A stretch of DNA of 64,000 bases from Ramlibacter paludis (GCF_022012305.1 NZ_JAKLTM010000005.1:310001-374000), one strand, 5' to 3'. Shown: positions 1-10,143, counted from the first letter of the stretch. Numbers and translations: made by a program. The notes: generated by a model from the letters alone, not told the origin.

Positions 1-338
1 ACTGGCAGGCGATGCGCAGGGTCGTGCTGCCGCAGGCGATCTACAACATGGTTCCGGCCATGCTCAGCCAGTTCGTTTCCACCATCAAGGAAACGTCCCT
101 GGGTTACGTGATCAGCGTGAACGAGCTGACTTTCTCGGCCAGCCAGGTGAACAGCTCGCTGCTCACCAAGCCCTTCCCGGTCTACGCGGTGCTGGCCGTC
201 ATCTATTTCCTGCTCTGTTTCTCCCTCACCCAGGTCGCGCGCCACCTCGAGCGGCGGGTGGCCCGCCGGCGCGCGGGCGTGGCGGGAACGGGCAATGCAC
301 CGGCGGCGCCGCCCCCTGTCGCGGCGATTGCCGAATGA
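1..338 (+). CDS. Amino-acid ABC transporter permease, 3' part only
   Basis: This is the C-terminal end of an inner-membrane permease of the polar amino-acid ABC family (HisM/GltK type). The reading frame is open from the first base of the window, and the true start lies outside it. The visible residues include [12 protein letters not shown], the cytoplasmic EAA-like loop that docks on the ATPase, and a final membrane segment around the sequence [17 protein letters not shown]. The tail is Ala/Pro-rich. The stop overlaps or nearly abuts the ATPase gene that follows, so the two are co-transcribed and form one importer. The substrate cannot be read from this fragment; acidic or polar amino acids are usual for the family. 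Confidence 0.85.
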   Translation, partial: WQAMRRVVLPQAIYNMVPAMLSQFVSTIKETSLGYVISVNELTFSASQVNSSLLTKPFPVYAVLAVIYFLLCFSLTQVARHLERRVARRRAGVAGTGNAPAAPPPVAAIAE

Positions 339-346
339 GGACAACC

Positions 347-1075
347 ATGATCCAGTTCGAAGGCGTGAACAAGTGGTACGGCGATTACCACGCCCTGCAG
401 GGCATCGATGCCACGGTCGCCAAGGGCGAGGTGGTGGTCGTCTCCGGTCCTTCGGGATCGGGCAAGTCGACCCTCATCCGCACCGTGAACCGGCTGGAGG
501 AGATCCAGCAGGGCCGCATCCTGTTCGACGGCCAGGACGTGCATGCGCCATCGCTGGACGTCAACAAGTTCCGCAGCCGCGTCGGTTTCGTCTTCCAGAG
601 CTTCAACCTGTTCCCTCACCTTTCGGTGGCCGACAACATCATGCTGGCCCCCACTCTGGTGCTGGGGCGCGGCAAGGGCCAGGCGCGCGAGCGCGCCCAG
701 CAGCTGCTGGCGCGCGTCGGCCTGGCCGCCAAGGTGGACGCCTATCCCGGGCAGCTGTCCGGGGGCCAGCAGCAGCGCGTGGCGATCGCCCGCGCCCTGG
801 CCATGGACCCGCCCGCCATGCTGTTCGACGAGCCGACCAGCGCCCTCGACCCCGAGATGGTCGGCGAGGTGCTGCAGGTGATGAAGTCGCTGGCGCGCGA
901 TGGCATGACCATGATCTGCGTGACGCACGAAATGGGCTTCGCCCGTGAAGTGGCGGACCGCGTGCTGTTCATGGACCACGGGCGCATTGTCGAGACGGGC
1001 ACGCCTTCCGGCTTCTTCGAAAACCCCCAGAGCGAGCGGGCCCAGCGCTTTCTTGCCGACCTCACTTCGCACTGA
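347..1075 (+). CDS. Amino-acid ABC transporter ATP-binding protein (GltL/GlnQ type)
   Basis: This 242-residue ATPase powers the permease encoded just upstream. Walker A (GPSGSGKST) lies at residues 34-42, the signature LSGGQQQR at 137-144, and Walker B (MLFDEP) near 158-163, followed by the H-loop in VTHEMGF. An ATG at 335 overlaps the permease stop, but the ATG at 347 is preferred: GAGG lies six bases upstream and the protein then begins [12 protein letters not shown], as in GltL and GlnQ. No periplasmic binding protein is visible; it should lie upstream of the window. The class V PLP enzyme gene begins 12 bases after the stop, which suggests that import and metabolism of one substrate are linked. 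Confidence 0.92.
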   Translation: MIQFEGVNKWYGDYHALQGIDATVAKGEVVVVSGPSGSGKSTLIRTVNRLEEIQQGRILFDGQDVHAPSLDVNKFRSRVGFVFQSFNLFPHLSVADNIMLAPTLVLGRGKGQARERAQQLLARVGLAAKVDAYPGQLSGGQQQRVAIARALAMDPPAMLFDEPTSALDPEMVGEVLQVMKSLARDGMTMICVTHEMGFAREVADRVLFMDHGRIVETGTPSGFFENPQSERAQRFLADLTSH

Positions 1076-1086
1076 CCGAAACTTCC

Positions 1087-2403
1087 ATGCAGAACCCATC
1101 GCCCCGGACTCCCGCCGCCGCCGCTCCCGCTCCCGGCGAGGCCTTCCCTCCCGACCTGTCGCGCCAGATCAAGGAACGCTTCCTGCACGTGGACCATGAC
1201 TTCATGGGCCGCCAGCGACTGTTCTTCGAAAACGCCGGCGGTTCCCTGCGCCTCAAAGCCGCCCTCGAAGCCGTCGCCAGGGTCGATGCCATTCCGGACA
1301 GCGCCGAACGCATCCACGAAGTGGCGGCGTGGCTCAAGCAGGTGCAGGTGCGCGGCACCGACGACGTGCGGCTGCTGCTCAATGCAAGGGCCGGCACCGT
1401 GCACGCCTCCCTCACCGCATCAGGCGCCATGTTCGACATGGTGCGCGCCGTGGCCGAGAACGTGCCGGGCGACAACATCGTCACCACCGTGCTGGAGCAC
1501 CCTTCCTCGTACGATGCCGCCGCGCACTACGCGCAGAAGCTCGGCAAGGAGCTGCGGGTGGCGCCCAGCAACCGCGAAACCGGCGGCGTCGACGTGGAGG
1601 AGATCGTCAGCCGGATCGACGCGCGCACCTGCGTGCTGGTCGTGATCTATGCCTCCAACATCTCCGGCGCCAAGCTGGACCTGGAGCAGATCGTCCGGCG
1701 GGCGCGCGAGGTGAAGCCCGACCTGTACGTGATCGTGGACGCGGTGCAGCACGCCCCGCACGGGCTCATCGACCTGCAGAAGACACCGGTCGACGGCATC
1801 AACATCGCGCCCTACAAGTTCTTCGGCTGCCGGGGCTCGGGCTTCTCCTGGCTGTCGGACCGGGCAGCGCGGCTGCCGCACCACCGGCTGGCCGCCAAGA
1901 GTGCGGAGTTCTGGGACCTGGGCAGCGCGGCGCCGTGGCAGTTCGCCGTCATGACCGAGATCGTCGAATACGTCTGCTGGATCGGCGGGCAGTTCGGCGG
2001 CCGCGGGGACCGGCGCGCTCTTTTCGCGCGCGGCATGGAGCGCATCGGCCTGCACGAGCGTGCGCTGCTCGCGCGCCTGCTGGACGGATCGACGGCGACG
2101 CCGGGCTTGCGCCACATCCCGGGTGTCACGGTCCTGCTGGACCACCACGACCTGGCCCGCCGCGACCTGATCCTCGCGATCGCGCTGAAAGGACTGGAGC
2201 ACACGCAGGCGGTGCGTGAATACGAGAAGCGCGGGGTCATCGTCTACGAACGCGTCGCCTCCAGCATCTATTCCGGCCGCATGCTCGATTCGCTGGGCCT
2301 CGATGGCGCCGTGCGCGTGGCGCCCCTGCATTGCCACACGTACGAGGACGTCGACCGTTTCCTGCAGGTCACCAGCGAGATCTGCGCGACCGCCGCCTCC
2401 TAG
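1087..2403 (+). CDS. Class V PLP-dependent enzyme, cysteine-desulfurase-like
   Basis: This 438-residue protein has the fold-type I class V aminotransferase architecture of SufS/CsdA relatives. The cofactor Asp (in IVDAVQHAPHG) is residue 218 and the Schiff-base Lys (in APYKFFGCRG) is residue 244. After the Lys, the segment where SufS carries its catalytic Cys reads SSIYSGRML, with no Cys. The cysteine in PLHCHTYEDVDRF falls in the following C-terminal helix region. A sulfur-transfer role is therefore doubtful; an amino-acid lyase, epimerase or aminotransferase is more likely. The gene follows an amino-acid ABC transporter after 11 bases, so it probably acts on the imported compound. The start codon has only a weak ribosome site. 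Confidence 0.8.
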   Translation: MQNPSPRTPAAAAPAPGEAFPPDLSRQIKERFLHVDHDFMGRQRLFFENAGGSLRLKAALEAVARVDAIPDSAERIHEVAAWLKQVQVRGTDDVRLLLNARAGTVHASLTASGAMFDMVRAVAENVPGDNIVTTVLEHPSSYDAAAHYAQKLGKELRVAPSNRETGGVDVEEIVSRIDARTCVLVVIYASNISGAKLDLEQIVRRAREVKPDLYVIVDAVQHAPHGLIDLQKTPVDGINIAPYKFFGCRGSGFSWLSDRAARLPHHRLAAKSAEFWDLGSAAPWQFAVMTEIVEYVCWIGGQFGGRGDRRALFARGMERIGLHERALLARLLDGSTATPGLRHIPGVTVLLDHHDLARRDLILAIALKGLEHTQAVREYEKRGVIVYERVASSIYSGRMLDSLGLDGAVRVAPLHCHTYEDVDRFLQVTSEICATAAS

Positions 2404-2417
2404 CGGCCGGGAGGCGC

Positions 2418-5186
2418 TCAGCCGAACACGTGCGCCACCAGGGCCTGGATCGCTTCCCGTTCGGCGCGCAGCAGCTCCTGCGCCACCTGCGTCGGCTCCT
2501 CGTTCAGGCGCGCGTGGTGCTGGCAGCGGCGCAGTTCGCGATAGGCCGATGCTGCCGCCTGCCCGACGCCCGGCGGCAGCAGGCCCGCGCTTTCGGCGCG
2601 CTGCAGGAGGGCGATGTTGCCGACGTTCGGCCGCAGTTCCGCATGCTCGCCGGACTGCGACAGCACGAGGAACTGCACCGCGAACTCCGCATCGACCATG
2701 CCGCCCGGGCTGTGCTTCAGGTCGAAGCGCTCGGGCCGCACCGGGTGCGCCGCGCGCACCTTGTCGCGCATGGCGACGATCTCGCGCTTGAGCGCGGCGA
2801 TGTCGCGCGGTGCGCAGATGACCGATTCGCGCACCGCCTCGAAGCGCGGCCGCAGGCTGTCGAGTCCCAGCACGAAGCGCGCGCGCGTCATGGCCTGGTG
2901 TTCCCAGGTCCACGCGGTGTTGCTGCCGCGGCCCAGCTGGTAGTTGCCGTAGGCCTGGAAGGTGGTGATCAACAGGCCCGAGCTGCCGTTGGGGCGCAGC
3001 GCGGTGTCGATCTCGAACAGGTCGCCCTCGGCGGTCTTGGTGGACAGCCAGTTGATCAGCTTGCGCACGAAGGCGGCATAGGCGTCCGGCGCGCGCTCGT
3101 CCTCGTCCTCGTAGACGAACACGATGTCGAGGTCGCTGCCGTATCCGAGCTCCTTGCCACCGAGCTTGCCGTAGCCGAGGATGGCGAAGAGCGGCTCGGC
3201 GCGATGGCGCTGTTTCAGGCGCTGCCAGCACCAGGAGGCCGTGACGCGCAGCGTGGCGTCGGCCAGCGCGCTCAGTTCGTCGGCGACCTGTTCCACCGTC
3301 AGCACGCCTTCGACGTCGCGCGCCAGCGTGCGGAACAGCTCCGCGTGGTGCGCGCGGCGCAGCAGGTTCAGCAGGGTTTCGTCGTCGTCCTCGCCGGTGA
3401 TCTGCACCGACTGGCGGCGGTGTTCCAGCTCGCGCTCGAAATCGGCGGCGCTGAAGCGGTCGGACAGCAGGTTGTCGCTCGCCAGTTCGTCGATCACGCC
3501 CGGATGCTGCATCAGGTAGCGCGCCGGCCAGCGCGCCGCGCCCAGCACCCGCAGCAGCCTTTCGTGCACGCCGGGGCGCTCGGCCAGCAGCGCCAGGTAG
3601 CTTTCGCGGCGCAGCAGCGGCTCGATCCAGTCGGCCATGCGCAGCGCGGCTTCTTCCGTCACGCGGCCTTGCTCCAGCCACTGCGCGGTGCGCGCCACCA
3701 GGCGGGTGAGGCGGCTGCGGGCGTCGTCGCGCAGGGCGATCACGCGCGGGTGCTTGCGCCAGGCGTCGACGCGGTAGCGCAGCTGCGCCGGCAGCTGGTC
3801 CAGCACGGTGTCCAGGTCGGGCGGCGGCGTCTTGCCGTTGCCGTTCTTCGGGCCGCTGCAGGACTTGCACTCGCTCGCGCCGCCCAGCAGCTTGTCGAAT
3901 TCCTCGGCCACCAGTTCGCGGTGGCCATCGAGTTCGTGCAGGAACGGGCAGCAGTCGGCGTAGCCCATGGTGCGCGCGATCCAGCCCAGGTCGTTGTCGC
4001 ACGACATCAGCACGTGGGTCTGCTGGTCGTCCAGGTACTGGATGCGGTGCTCGACCCGGCGCAGGAAGGTGTAGGCCTCGGCCAGGGCCTGCGCCGTGGC
4101 CTCGGTCATCAGGCCGGCGCGCGCGAGCCGCTGCAGCGCCTGCAGCGTCGGCCGCGTGCGCAGTTCCGGGAACTGGCCGCCGCGCACCACCTGCAGCAGC
4201 TGCACGATGAATTCGATCTCGCGGATGCCGCCGCGCGACAGCTTGACGTCGTTGGCGCGCTCGGGGCGGCCGGCCGCGCGCCGGGCCGCATGCTCGCGGA
4301 TCTGCCGGTGCAGCACGCGCAGCGCGTCGAACACCGCGTAGTCGAGGTAGCGCCGGAACACGAAGGGCAGCACCGTGCCGCGCAGGGCCTGCGCGCTGCC
4401 GTCGTCGATGCAGCTGCGCGGCGCCACCACCCGGCTTTTCATCCAGGCAAAGCGCTCCCATTCGCGGCCCTGCACGAGGAAATATTCCTCCAGCGCGCCC
4501 ACCGACACCGCCTGCGGGCCCGAGTTGCCGTTGGGCCGCAGCGCCAGGTCGACCCGGAACACGAAGCCGTGTTCGGTCACGTCGCCGATCAGCGCGTAGA
4601 TGGACTTGACCGCCTTGGCGAAGTACTCGTGGTTGGTGATGCGGCCGCGGCCGTCGGCGGCGCCATCGGTGTCGCCGTCGCAGTCGTAGACGTAGACCAG
4701 GTCGATGTCGCTGGAGACGTTCAATTCGCGGGCGCCGAGCTTGCCCATGCCCACCACCCACAGCTGCGCGCGCTCGCCCTCGGGCGTGCGCGGCGCGCCG
4801 TGCATCAGGTCGAGGTCATGAAAGGCCTGCGTGCAGGCGATGTCGAGCGCGAATTCCGCCAGTTCGGTGACCGCGCAGGTGACGGTGGCCAGCGGCGCCT
4901 GTTCGTCGCAATCCAGGACGATCAGGCGTTCCAGCACCAGCTGGCGCAGCACCCGCAGCGCCGAGGGAACGTCAAACCCGCGTGAAGCACGTAACGCTTC
5001 GTAGGCGGCGGCCATGCTCTCGCGCGTGGGCGCGCCGGGGGCCAGCAGCGCCAGTTCGCCGGCATAGCGGCGGCGCAGCCGCTGGGCGAAGCGCGAATGC
5101 GAGGAGAGCATAGGAGCGGTGGCGAAGGCCGCGGCGCTGGAGCCGCTGCCCGAAGTCGCAGAACCGAGCGCTGCGCCGACGGTCAT
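2418..5186 (-). CDS. glnE: Bifunctional glutamine-synthetase adenylyltransferase / adenylyl-removing enzyme
   Basis: GlnE adds AMP to, and removes it from, glutamine synthetase in response to the PII state, and so tunes nitrogen assimilation. The 922-residue protein has the two expected nucleotidyltransferase halves. The N-terminal deadenylylase has GMGKLG at residues 146-151 with the SDID metal motif at 159-162. The C-terminal adenylyltransferase has GYGKLGGKEL near residue 671 followed by SDLD. The family's N-terminal sequence SHSRFAQRLRRRY is present. The ATG at 5186 is chosen because AGGA lies just upstream on the minus strand; a TTG-type extension and an ATG at 5111 are alternatives. It is divergent from yhdP with only 24 bases between the start codons. 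Confidence 0.96.
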   Translation of the reverse strand: MTVGAALGSATSGSGSSAAAFATAPMLSSHSRFAQRLRRRYAGELALLAPGAPTRESMAAAYEALRASRGFDVPSALRVLRQLVLERLIVLDCDEQAPLATVTCAVTELAEFALDIACTQAFHDLDLMHGAPRTPEGERAQLWVVGMGKLGARELNVSSDIDLVYVYDCDGDTDGAADGRGRITNHEYFAKAVKSIYALIGDVTEHGFVFRVDLALRPNGNSGPQAVSVGALEEYFLVQGREWERFAWMKSRVVAPRSCIDDGSAQALRGTVLPFVFRRYLDYAVFDALRVLHRQIREHAARRAAGRPERANDVKLSRGGIREIEFIVQLLQVVRGGQFPELRTRPTLQALQRLARAGLMTEATAQALAEAYTFLRRVEHRIQYLDDQQTHVLMSCDNDLGWIARTMGYADCCPFLHELDGHRELVAEEFDKLLGGASECKSCSGPKNGNGKTPPPDLDTVLDQLPAQLRYRVDAWRKHPRVIALRDDARSRLTRLVARTAQWLEQGRVTEEAALRMADWIEPLLRRESYLALLAERPGVHERLLRVLGAARWPARYLMQHPGVIDELASDNLLSDRFSAADFERELEHRRQSVQITGEDDDETLLNLLRRAHHAELFRTLARDVEGVLTVEQVADELSALADATLRVTASWCWQRLKQRHRAEPLFAILGYGKLGGKELGYGSDLDIVFVYEDEDERAPDAYAAFVRKLINWLSTKTAEGDLFEIDTALRPNGSSGLLITTFQAYGNYQLGRGSNTAWTWEHQAMTRARFVLGLDSLRPRFEAVRESVICAPRDIAALKREIVAMRDKVRAAHPVRPERFDLKHSPGGMVDAEFAVQFLVLSQSGEHAELRPNVGNIALLQRAESAGLLPPGVGQAAASAYRELRRCQHHARLNEEPTQVAQELLRAEREAIQALVAHVFG

Positions 5187-5210
5187 AATTCCTGCAAGTC
5201 CCAAGTTGAC

Positions 5211-8200
5211 ATGAACGCCACGCTGACCAGCCCCTCACGGTCGCTGAAGTTTTTTGCCGCTGCCGTGAAGTGGTCCCTCTGGCTGCTGCTGGCGGCGTTG
5301 CTGCTGCTGGCGCTGGCCTGGGGGGCGTTGCATGGCTGGATTGTGCCGCGAATCGGTGAATTCCGCCCCGCGCTGGAAATGCAGGCCGCGCGCGCCCTGG
5401 GGGTACCCGTTCGCATCGGCGCCATCACCGCGCGCAGCGAAGGGCTGATCCCCTCCTTCGAGCTGCAGGACGTGGTGCTGCTGGACCCGCAGGGGCGCGA
5501 GGCCCTGCGGCTGCCGCTGGTGGTGGTGTCCTTGTCCCCGCACTCGGTGTGGAACCTGGGTTTCGAGCAGCTCTATATCCACGCGCCCCGCTTGGACATT
5601 CGGCGCACGGCGGACGGCCGCTTCTTCGTCGGCGGCCTGGATTTCTCCCGCAGCAGCGACAACGAAGGCCGCGCGGCCGACTGGTTCTTCAGCCAGGGCG
5701 AGTTCGTGATTGAGGACGGCACGCTGGCCTGGACCGACGATCTGCGCGGTGCGCCGACGCTGGCGCTGCGGCAGGTGAGCTTCGTGGTGCGCAACGGCGC
5801 GCGCCAGCATGCGATCCGCATCGATGCGACGCCGCCGCCGGAGTGGGGCTCGCGCTTCATGCTGGCCGCCGAATTCCGCCAGCCGCTGCTGTCCACGCAT
5901 GCCGGCAAGTGGCAGCAATGGAGCGGCGAGATGCATGCGGATTTTTCCGCGGTCGACCTCTCGCAGCTGCGCCGCCATGCCAACCTCGGCTTCGACATCC
6001 GCCAGGGCCGCGGCCGGCTGCGGGCCTGGGCCGACGTGGCCCTGGGGCAGGTGGTGGGCGGCACCGCCGACGTGGTGCTCACCGATGTCAGCGCCACGCT
6101 CGGTCCGCAGCTCGCGCCGCTGGCGCTGCAGTCGATGTCGGGGCGGCTGGGCGGCAAGCGGCTCGACGGCGGCTTCGAGCTGCAGACGCGCGACCTGCAG
6201 TTCGTCACGCAGGAAGGCCAGCGCTGGCCGGGCGGCAATTTCTCGCTGACCTGGACCGGCGCCGACGGCGCCCGCCTCGCGCAGGGTGAACTGAAAGCCG
6301 ACAAGTTGGACCTGGGCGCCCTGAGCCAGATCGCCACGCGGCTGCCGCTGGGCACCGCCACGCATGCGGCCTTGCAGGCCTATGCGCCGCAGGGCCTGGT
6401 CGAACGCCTGCAGGCGAGCTGGCAAGGGCCGCTGGGCGCGCTGGCGAAGTACGAAGCGCACGGCCGCGCCAGCCGGCTCGAAGTGGCCGCGCAGCCGCGG
6501 CCGGACGGCAAGGCCGGCATTCCCGGCGTGCGCGGCGCGGCCGTCGATTTCGATTTCACGCAAACCGGCGGCCGGGCGAAGCTGGCGCTCAACGCGGGCG
6601 CGCTGGACTTTCCCGGCGTCTTCGAGCAGCCCCTCCTGCCTTTCGACAACCTCAGTGGCGACCTGCAGTGGCAGGTGAACGGCCAGGACCTGAGCGCCAG
6701 CGTTTCCAACCTGAAGTTCGCCAATGCCGACGCGCAGGGCGAGGGCCAGGTGAGCTGGAAGACGACGCCCGCCGCCGCCGGCGCGGCGCGCTTTCCCGGC
6801 GCGCTCGACCTGCAGGCCAGCATCAGCAAGGCGGACGGTGCGCGCGTCTGGCGCTACCTGCCGCTGGGCGTGCCGCAGACGGCGCGCGACTACGTGCGCG
6901 ACTCGGTCCTGAGCGGCACCGCCACCGGCGCGAAGTTCAAGGTGAAAGGCGAGCTGCGCAAGTTTCCCTTCATCGATCCGAGGGACGGCCTGTTCCAGGT
7001 GACGGCGCAGGTGCGCGACGTGCACTTCGCCTACGTGCCGCACGTGCCGCAGGGCGGCGTCGCCTGGCCGGCGCTCACGCAGCTGGCCGGCGAGCTGCTG
7101 TTCGAAGGCAACGGCATGCAGGTGAAAGGCGCCACCGGCCGGCTCGCGGGCGCGCCGCGGCTGGCGGTGAAGGCCAGTGCCGAGATCGCGGACTACAAGC
7201 AGAACGTGGTCGACGTGCACGGGCAGTTCAAGGGACCGCTGCCGGAGGCGCTGGGCATCGTCAACAACTCGCCGGTCGGCGGCGTCATCAACCACGCCCT
7301 GGCGCGCAGCACGGGCAGTGGCGACGCCGGCGTCGACCTGCGGCTGCTGCTGCCGGTGCGCGAGCTGGCGCGCTCGCAGGTGGCAGGCACGGTGACGCTC
7401 GCCGGCAACGACGTGCAGATCACGCCGGACACGCCCGCGCTGAGCCGCGCGCGCGGCGCGGTGCTGTTCTCCGAAAAGGGTTTCCAGGTGGCTGGCGTGC
7501 AGGCGCGCGCGCTGGGCGGCGACGTGAAGCTGGAAGGCGGCACGCGGCCGGTGGCGGCCGGTGAACCTCCGTTGGTGCAGCTGCGCGCAGCGGGCACCGT
7601 CACCGCGGAAGGCCTGCGGCAGGCGCGCGAACTGGGCTTCGTGGCGCGGCTGGCGCGTGACTTCAGCGGCAGCGCCGCCTACCAGCTGGCGCTGGGTTTC
7701 CGGCGCGGCCAGCCCGAGGTGCTGGTGACCAGCAACCTGCAGGGCATGGCCCTCAACCTGCCGGCGCCGCTGGCCAAGGCCGGGGACACCGTGCTACCCC
7801 TGCGCTACGAGCAGGCCCTGACGCGCGAGTCGCAAGCCGGCAACGCGCGCCTGCAGGACCTGCTGTCGGTGGAGCTCGGGCGCCTGGGCAGCGTCAGCTA
7901 CCTGCGCGACGTCGGCAACGGCGAGCCGCGGGTCTTGCGCGGCGCGATCGCCGTCGGCCTCGGTCCGGGCGAAGGCACCAGGCTGCCGGACGAAGGCGTG
8001 AGCGCCAACGTGGCGCTGGCGGCCTTCGACGTCGATGCCTGGCAGCAGGCGCTGGCGCGCGTGTCGGCCAGCGAAACGCCGATGCCCGCGGCGGCCGCGG
8101 ACGGCACCGCGCCGGTGGCCGGCGGCTACCTGCCCACCTTGATCGCCTTGCGGGCTCGCCAGCTCTCGGGGCAAGGCCGCACGTTGCACAACGTGGTGGT

Positions 8201-9323
8201 CGGCGGCTCGCGCGACGAGCGCACCTGGCGCATCAACGCCACCGCCGACGAACTGAACGGCTACGTGGAATACACGTCGCCGCAAGGCAGCGGCGCGGGC
8301 CGCGTGCGCGCGCGGCTGGCCCGCCTGGAGATTCCCGCAGCCGCCACCACGCAGGTCGAGGCCCTGCTCGAACAGCAATTGAGCAACATCCCGGCGCTGG
8401 ACATCGTGGTGGACGACTTCGAGCTCAAAGGCCGCAAGCTGGGCCGGCTGGAGATCGACGCCAGCAACCGCGGCGCGGCGGCGGTGGCGCGCGAAAGCGG
8501 CGTGCGCGAATGGCGTTTGAACAAGCTGTCCCTCACCACGCCCGATGCGACCTTCACGGCTTCGGGCAACTGGGCGGCGCTCAGTGCGCAACTGCCGCAG
8601 CCGCCCGCCAACCCGCGGATGGTGCTGAAGGCCGCGGAGAAGCGGCGCACCGCGATGAAATTCCGGCTCGACATCGTCGATGCCGGCGAACTGCTCTCGC
8701 GCTTCGGCATGAAGGGCATCGTGCGGCGCGGGCGCGGCAGCATGGAAGGCAACGTGGCCTGGATCGGCTCGCCGCTCGCCTTCGACTACCCCACCCTCAG
8801 CGGCGGCTTCAACGTCAACGTGGAAGCCGGCCAGTTCATGAAAGCCGATCCCGGCCTGGCCAAGCTGCTCGGCGTGCTGAGCCTGCAGTCGCTGCCGCGG
8901 CGGCTCGCGCTCGATTTCCGCGACGTCTTCAGCGAAGGCTTCGCCTTCGACTTCGTGCGCGGCGACCTCACCATCGAGTCCGGCATCGCCAGCACCAACA
9001 ACCTGCAGATGAAGGGCGTGAACGCCGCCGCGCTGATGGAAGGCAAGGCCGACATCGCGCGCGAAACGCAGGACCTGAAGGTGGTGGTCGTGCCCGAGAT
9101 CAACGCAGGCACCGCCTCGCTGCTGGCCACCGCGATCAATCCCGCGCTCGGCCTCGGCACCTTCCTGGCCCAGATCTTCCTGCGCGAGCCGCTCATGAAG
9201 GCGGCGACGCAGGAGTTCCACATCGACGGCACCTGGGCCGACCCGCGCGTCACGCGCGTGGGCAAGCCGGCCAGCGTGCCGGCGCAGGCCGCCGAAGCCG
9301 GGGCCGTCCCGGGAGCCCGCTGA
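5211..9323 (+). CDS. yhdP: YhdP-family AsmA-like envelope protein (DUF3971)
   Basis: This is a very large (1370 residues) inner-membrane-anchored periplasmic protein of the YhdP/AsmA/TamB group, which is thought to bridge the envelope and move phospholipid to the outer membrane. It has an N-terminal transmembrane anchor at about residues 19-41, then a long domain rich in beta-strands. The C-terminal part (for example FDYPTLSGGFNVNVEAGQF and the following AsmA-like repeat) is characteristic of YhdP. The open frame extends upstream to 5097, but the ATG at 5211 places the hydrophobic anchor at the N-terminus. It is followed after 10 bases by the nitrilase gene, in the same transcription unit. 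Confidence 0.88.
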   Translation: MNATLTSPSRSLKFFAAAVKWSLWLLLAALLLLALAWGALHGWIVPRIGEFRPALEMQAARALGVPVRIGAITARSEGLIPSFELQDVVLLDPQGREALRLPLVVVSLSPHSVWNLGFEQLYIHAPRLDIRRTADGRFFVGGLDFSRSSDNEGRAADWFFSQGEFVIEDGTLAWTDDLRGAPTLALRQVSFVVRNGARQHAIRIDATPPPEWGSRFMLAAEFRQPLLSTHAGKWQQWSGEMHADFSAVDLSQLRRHANLGFDIRQGRGRLRAWADVALGQVVGGTADVVLTDVSATLGPQLAPLALQSMSGRLGGKRLDGGFELQTRDLQFVTQEGQRWPGGNFSLTWTGADGARLAQGELKADKLDLGALSQIATRLPLGTATHAALQAYAPQGLVERLQASWQGPLGALAKYEAHGRASRLEVAAQPRPDGKAGIPGVRGAAVDFDFTQTGGRAKLALNAGALDFPGVFEQPLLPFDNLSGDLQWQVNGQDLSASVSNLKFANADAQGEGQVSWKTTPAAAGAARFPGALDLQASISKADGARVWRYLPLGVPQTARDYVRDSVLSGTATGAKFKVKGELRKFPFIDPRDGLFQVTAQVRDVHFAYVPHVPQGGVAWPALTQLAGELLFEGNGMQVKGATGRLAGAPRLAVKASAEIADYKQNVVDVHGQFKGPLPEALGIVNNSPVGGVINHALARSTGSGDAGVDLRLLLPVRELARSQVAGTVTLAGNDVQITPDTPALSRARGAVLFSEKGFQVAGVQARALGGDVKLEGGTRPVAAGEPPLVQLRAAGTVTAEGLRQARELGFVARLARDFSGSAAYQLALGFRRGQPEVLVTSNLQGMALNLPAPLAKAGDTVLPLRYEQALTRESQAGNARLQDLLSVELGRLGSVSYLRDVGNGEPRVLRGAIAVGLGPGEGTRLPDEGVSANVALAAFDVDAWQQALARVSASETPMPAAAADGTAPVAGGYLPTLIALRARQLSGQGRTLHNVVVGGSRDERTWRINATADELNGYVEYTSPQGSGAGRVRARLARLEIPAAATTQVEALLEQQLSNIPALDIVVDDFELKGRKLGRLEIDASNRGAAAVARESGVREWRLNKLSLTTPDATFTASGNWAALSAQLPQPPANPRMVLKAAEKRRTAMKFRLDIVDAGELLSRFGMKGIVRRGRGSMEGNVAWIGSPLAFDYPTLSGGFNVNVEAGQFMKADPGLAKLLGVLSLQSLPRRLALDFRDVFSEGFAFDFVRGDLTIESGIASTNNLQMKGVNAAALMEGKADIARETQDLKVVVVPEINAGTASLLATAINPALGLGTFLAQIFLREPLMKAATQEFHIDGTWADPRVTRVGKPASVPAQAAEAGAVPGAR

Positions 9324-9333
9324 AGGAGCCGCC

Positions 9334-10143
9334 ATGAAGATCGCCGCCTTGCAGACCGTGTCCGCCACCCGCGTCGCCGCCAACCTGGACGGCGCCGCGG
9401 CGCTGCTGGCCCAGGCCGCCGCAGCCGGCGCCGAGCTGGCGGTGCTGCCCGAGTACTTCTGCCTGATGGGCCAGCAGGACACCGACAAGCTCGCGGTGCG
9501 CGAAGGCTTCGGCAGCGGCGAAGTGCAGGACTTCCTCGCGCGGCAGGCCAAGGCGCTGGGCCTGTGGATCGTCGGCGGCACCCTGCCCCTGGCGGCCGGC
9601 GACGATGCGCACGTGCGCAACACCAGCCTCGCCTTCTCGCCGAAAGGTGAATGCGTCGCGCGCTACGACAAGATCCACCTCTTCAAGTTCGACAACGGGC
9701 GCGAGCAGTACGACGAGTCGCGCGTCATCGAAGCGGGCCGCGCGCCGCAGTCCTTCGTGCTCGATTCGCGCGACGGCCATGCCTGGAAGGTCGGCCTCAC
9801 CGTCTGCTACGACCTGCGCTTTCCCGAGTTGTACCGCGCCCTCGCGGCCGACCTGCTGCTGGCGCCGAGTGCCTTCACGTACACCACCGGCCAGGCGCAT
9901 TGGGAGCTGCTGCTGCGCGCCCGCGCGGTGGAGAACCTGGCTTACGTCTGCGCGCCGGCGCAAGGCGGCCGGCACGAGAACGGCCGCCGGACCTGGGGCC
10001 ATTCGATGGTGGTCGATCCCTGGGGCCTGGTGCTGGCGCAGCGCGAGGAGGATGGCGCGGGCCTGGTCGTCGCCGACATCAGCGCGGAGCGGCTGGCCCA
10101 GGTGCGCAAGCAGCTGCCGGCGCTGGGACACCGGGTGCTGTGA
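9334..10143 (+). CDS. Nitrilase-superfamily amidohydrolase (deaminated-glutathione amidase-like)
   Basis: This is a 269-residue carbon-nitrogen hydrolase. The catalytic triad can be read directly: Glu40 in VLPEYF, Lys113 in RYDKIHLF and Cys158 in TVCYDLRFPELYR. Length and motifs fit the Nit1/Nit2 branch, whose members hydrolyse deaminated glutathione or omega-amides such as 2-oxoglutaramate. The start is well supported by AAGGAG eight bases upstream. Its stop is overlapped by the GTG start of a sensor kinase (GTGA), so translation of the two is probably coupled. The pairing with yhdP upstream looks like conserved beta-proteobacterial gene order rather than a functional link. Confidence 0.92.
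   Translation: MKIAALQTVSATRVAANLDGAAALLAQAAAAGAELAVLPEYFCLMGQQDTDKLAVREGFGSGEVQDFLARQAKALGLWIVGGTLPLAAGDDAHVRNTSLAFSPKGECVARYDKIHLFKFDNGREQYDESRVIEAGRAPQSFVLDSRDGHAWKVGLTVCYDLRFPELYRALAADLLLAPSAFTYTTGQAHWELLLRARAVENLAYVCAPAQGGRHENGRRTWGHSMVVDPWGLVLAQREEDGAGLVVADISAERLAQVRKQLPALGHRVL

Noticed and set aside
1420..4985. Long frames overlapping glnE on both strands (1113 and 884 codons)
   Set aside because: They overlap a full-length glnE with both nucleotidyltransferase motifs; the alternatives show only low-complexity Ala/Arg/Gly sequence.
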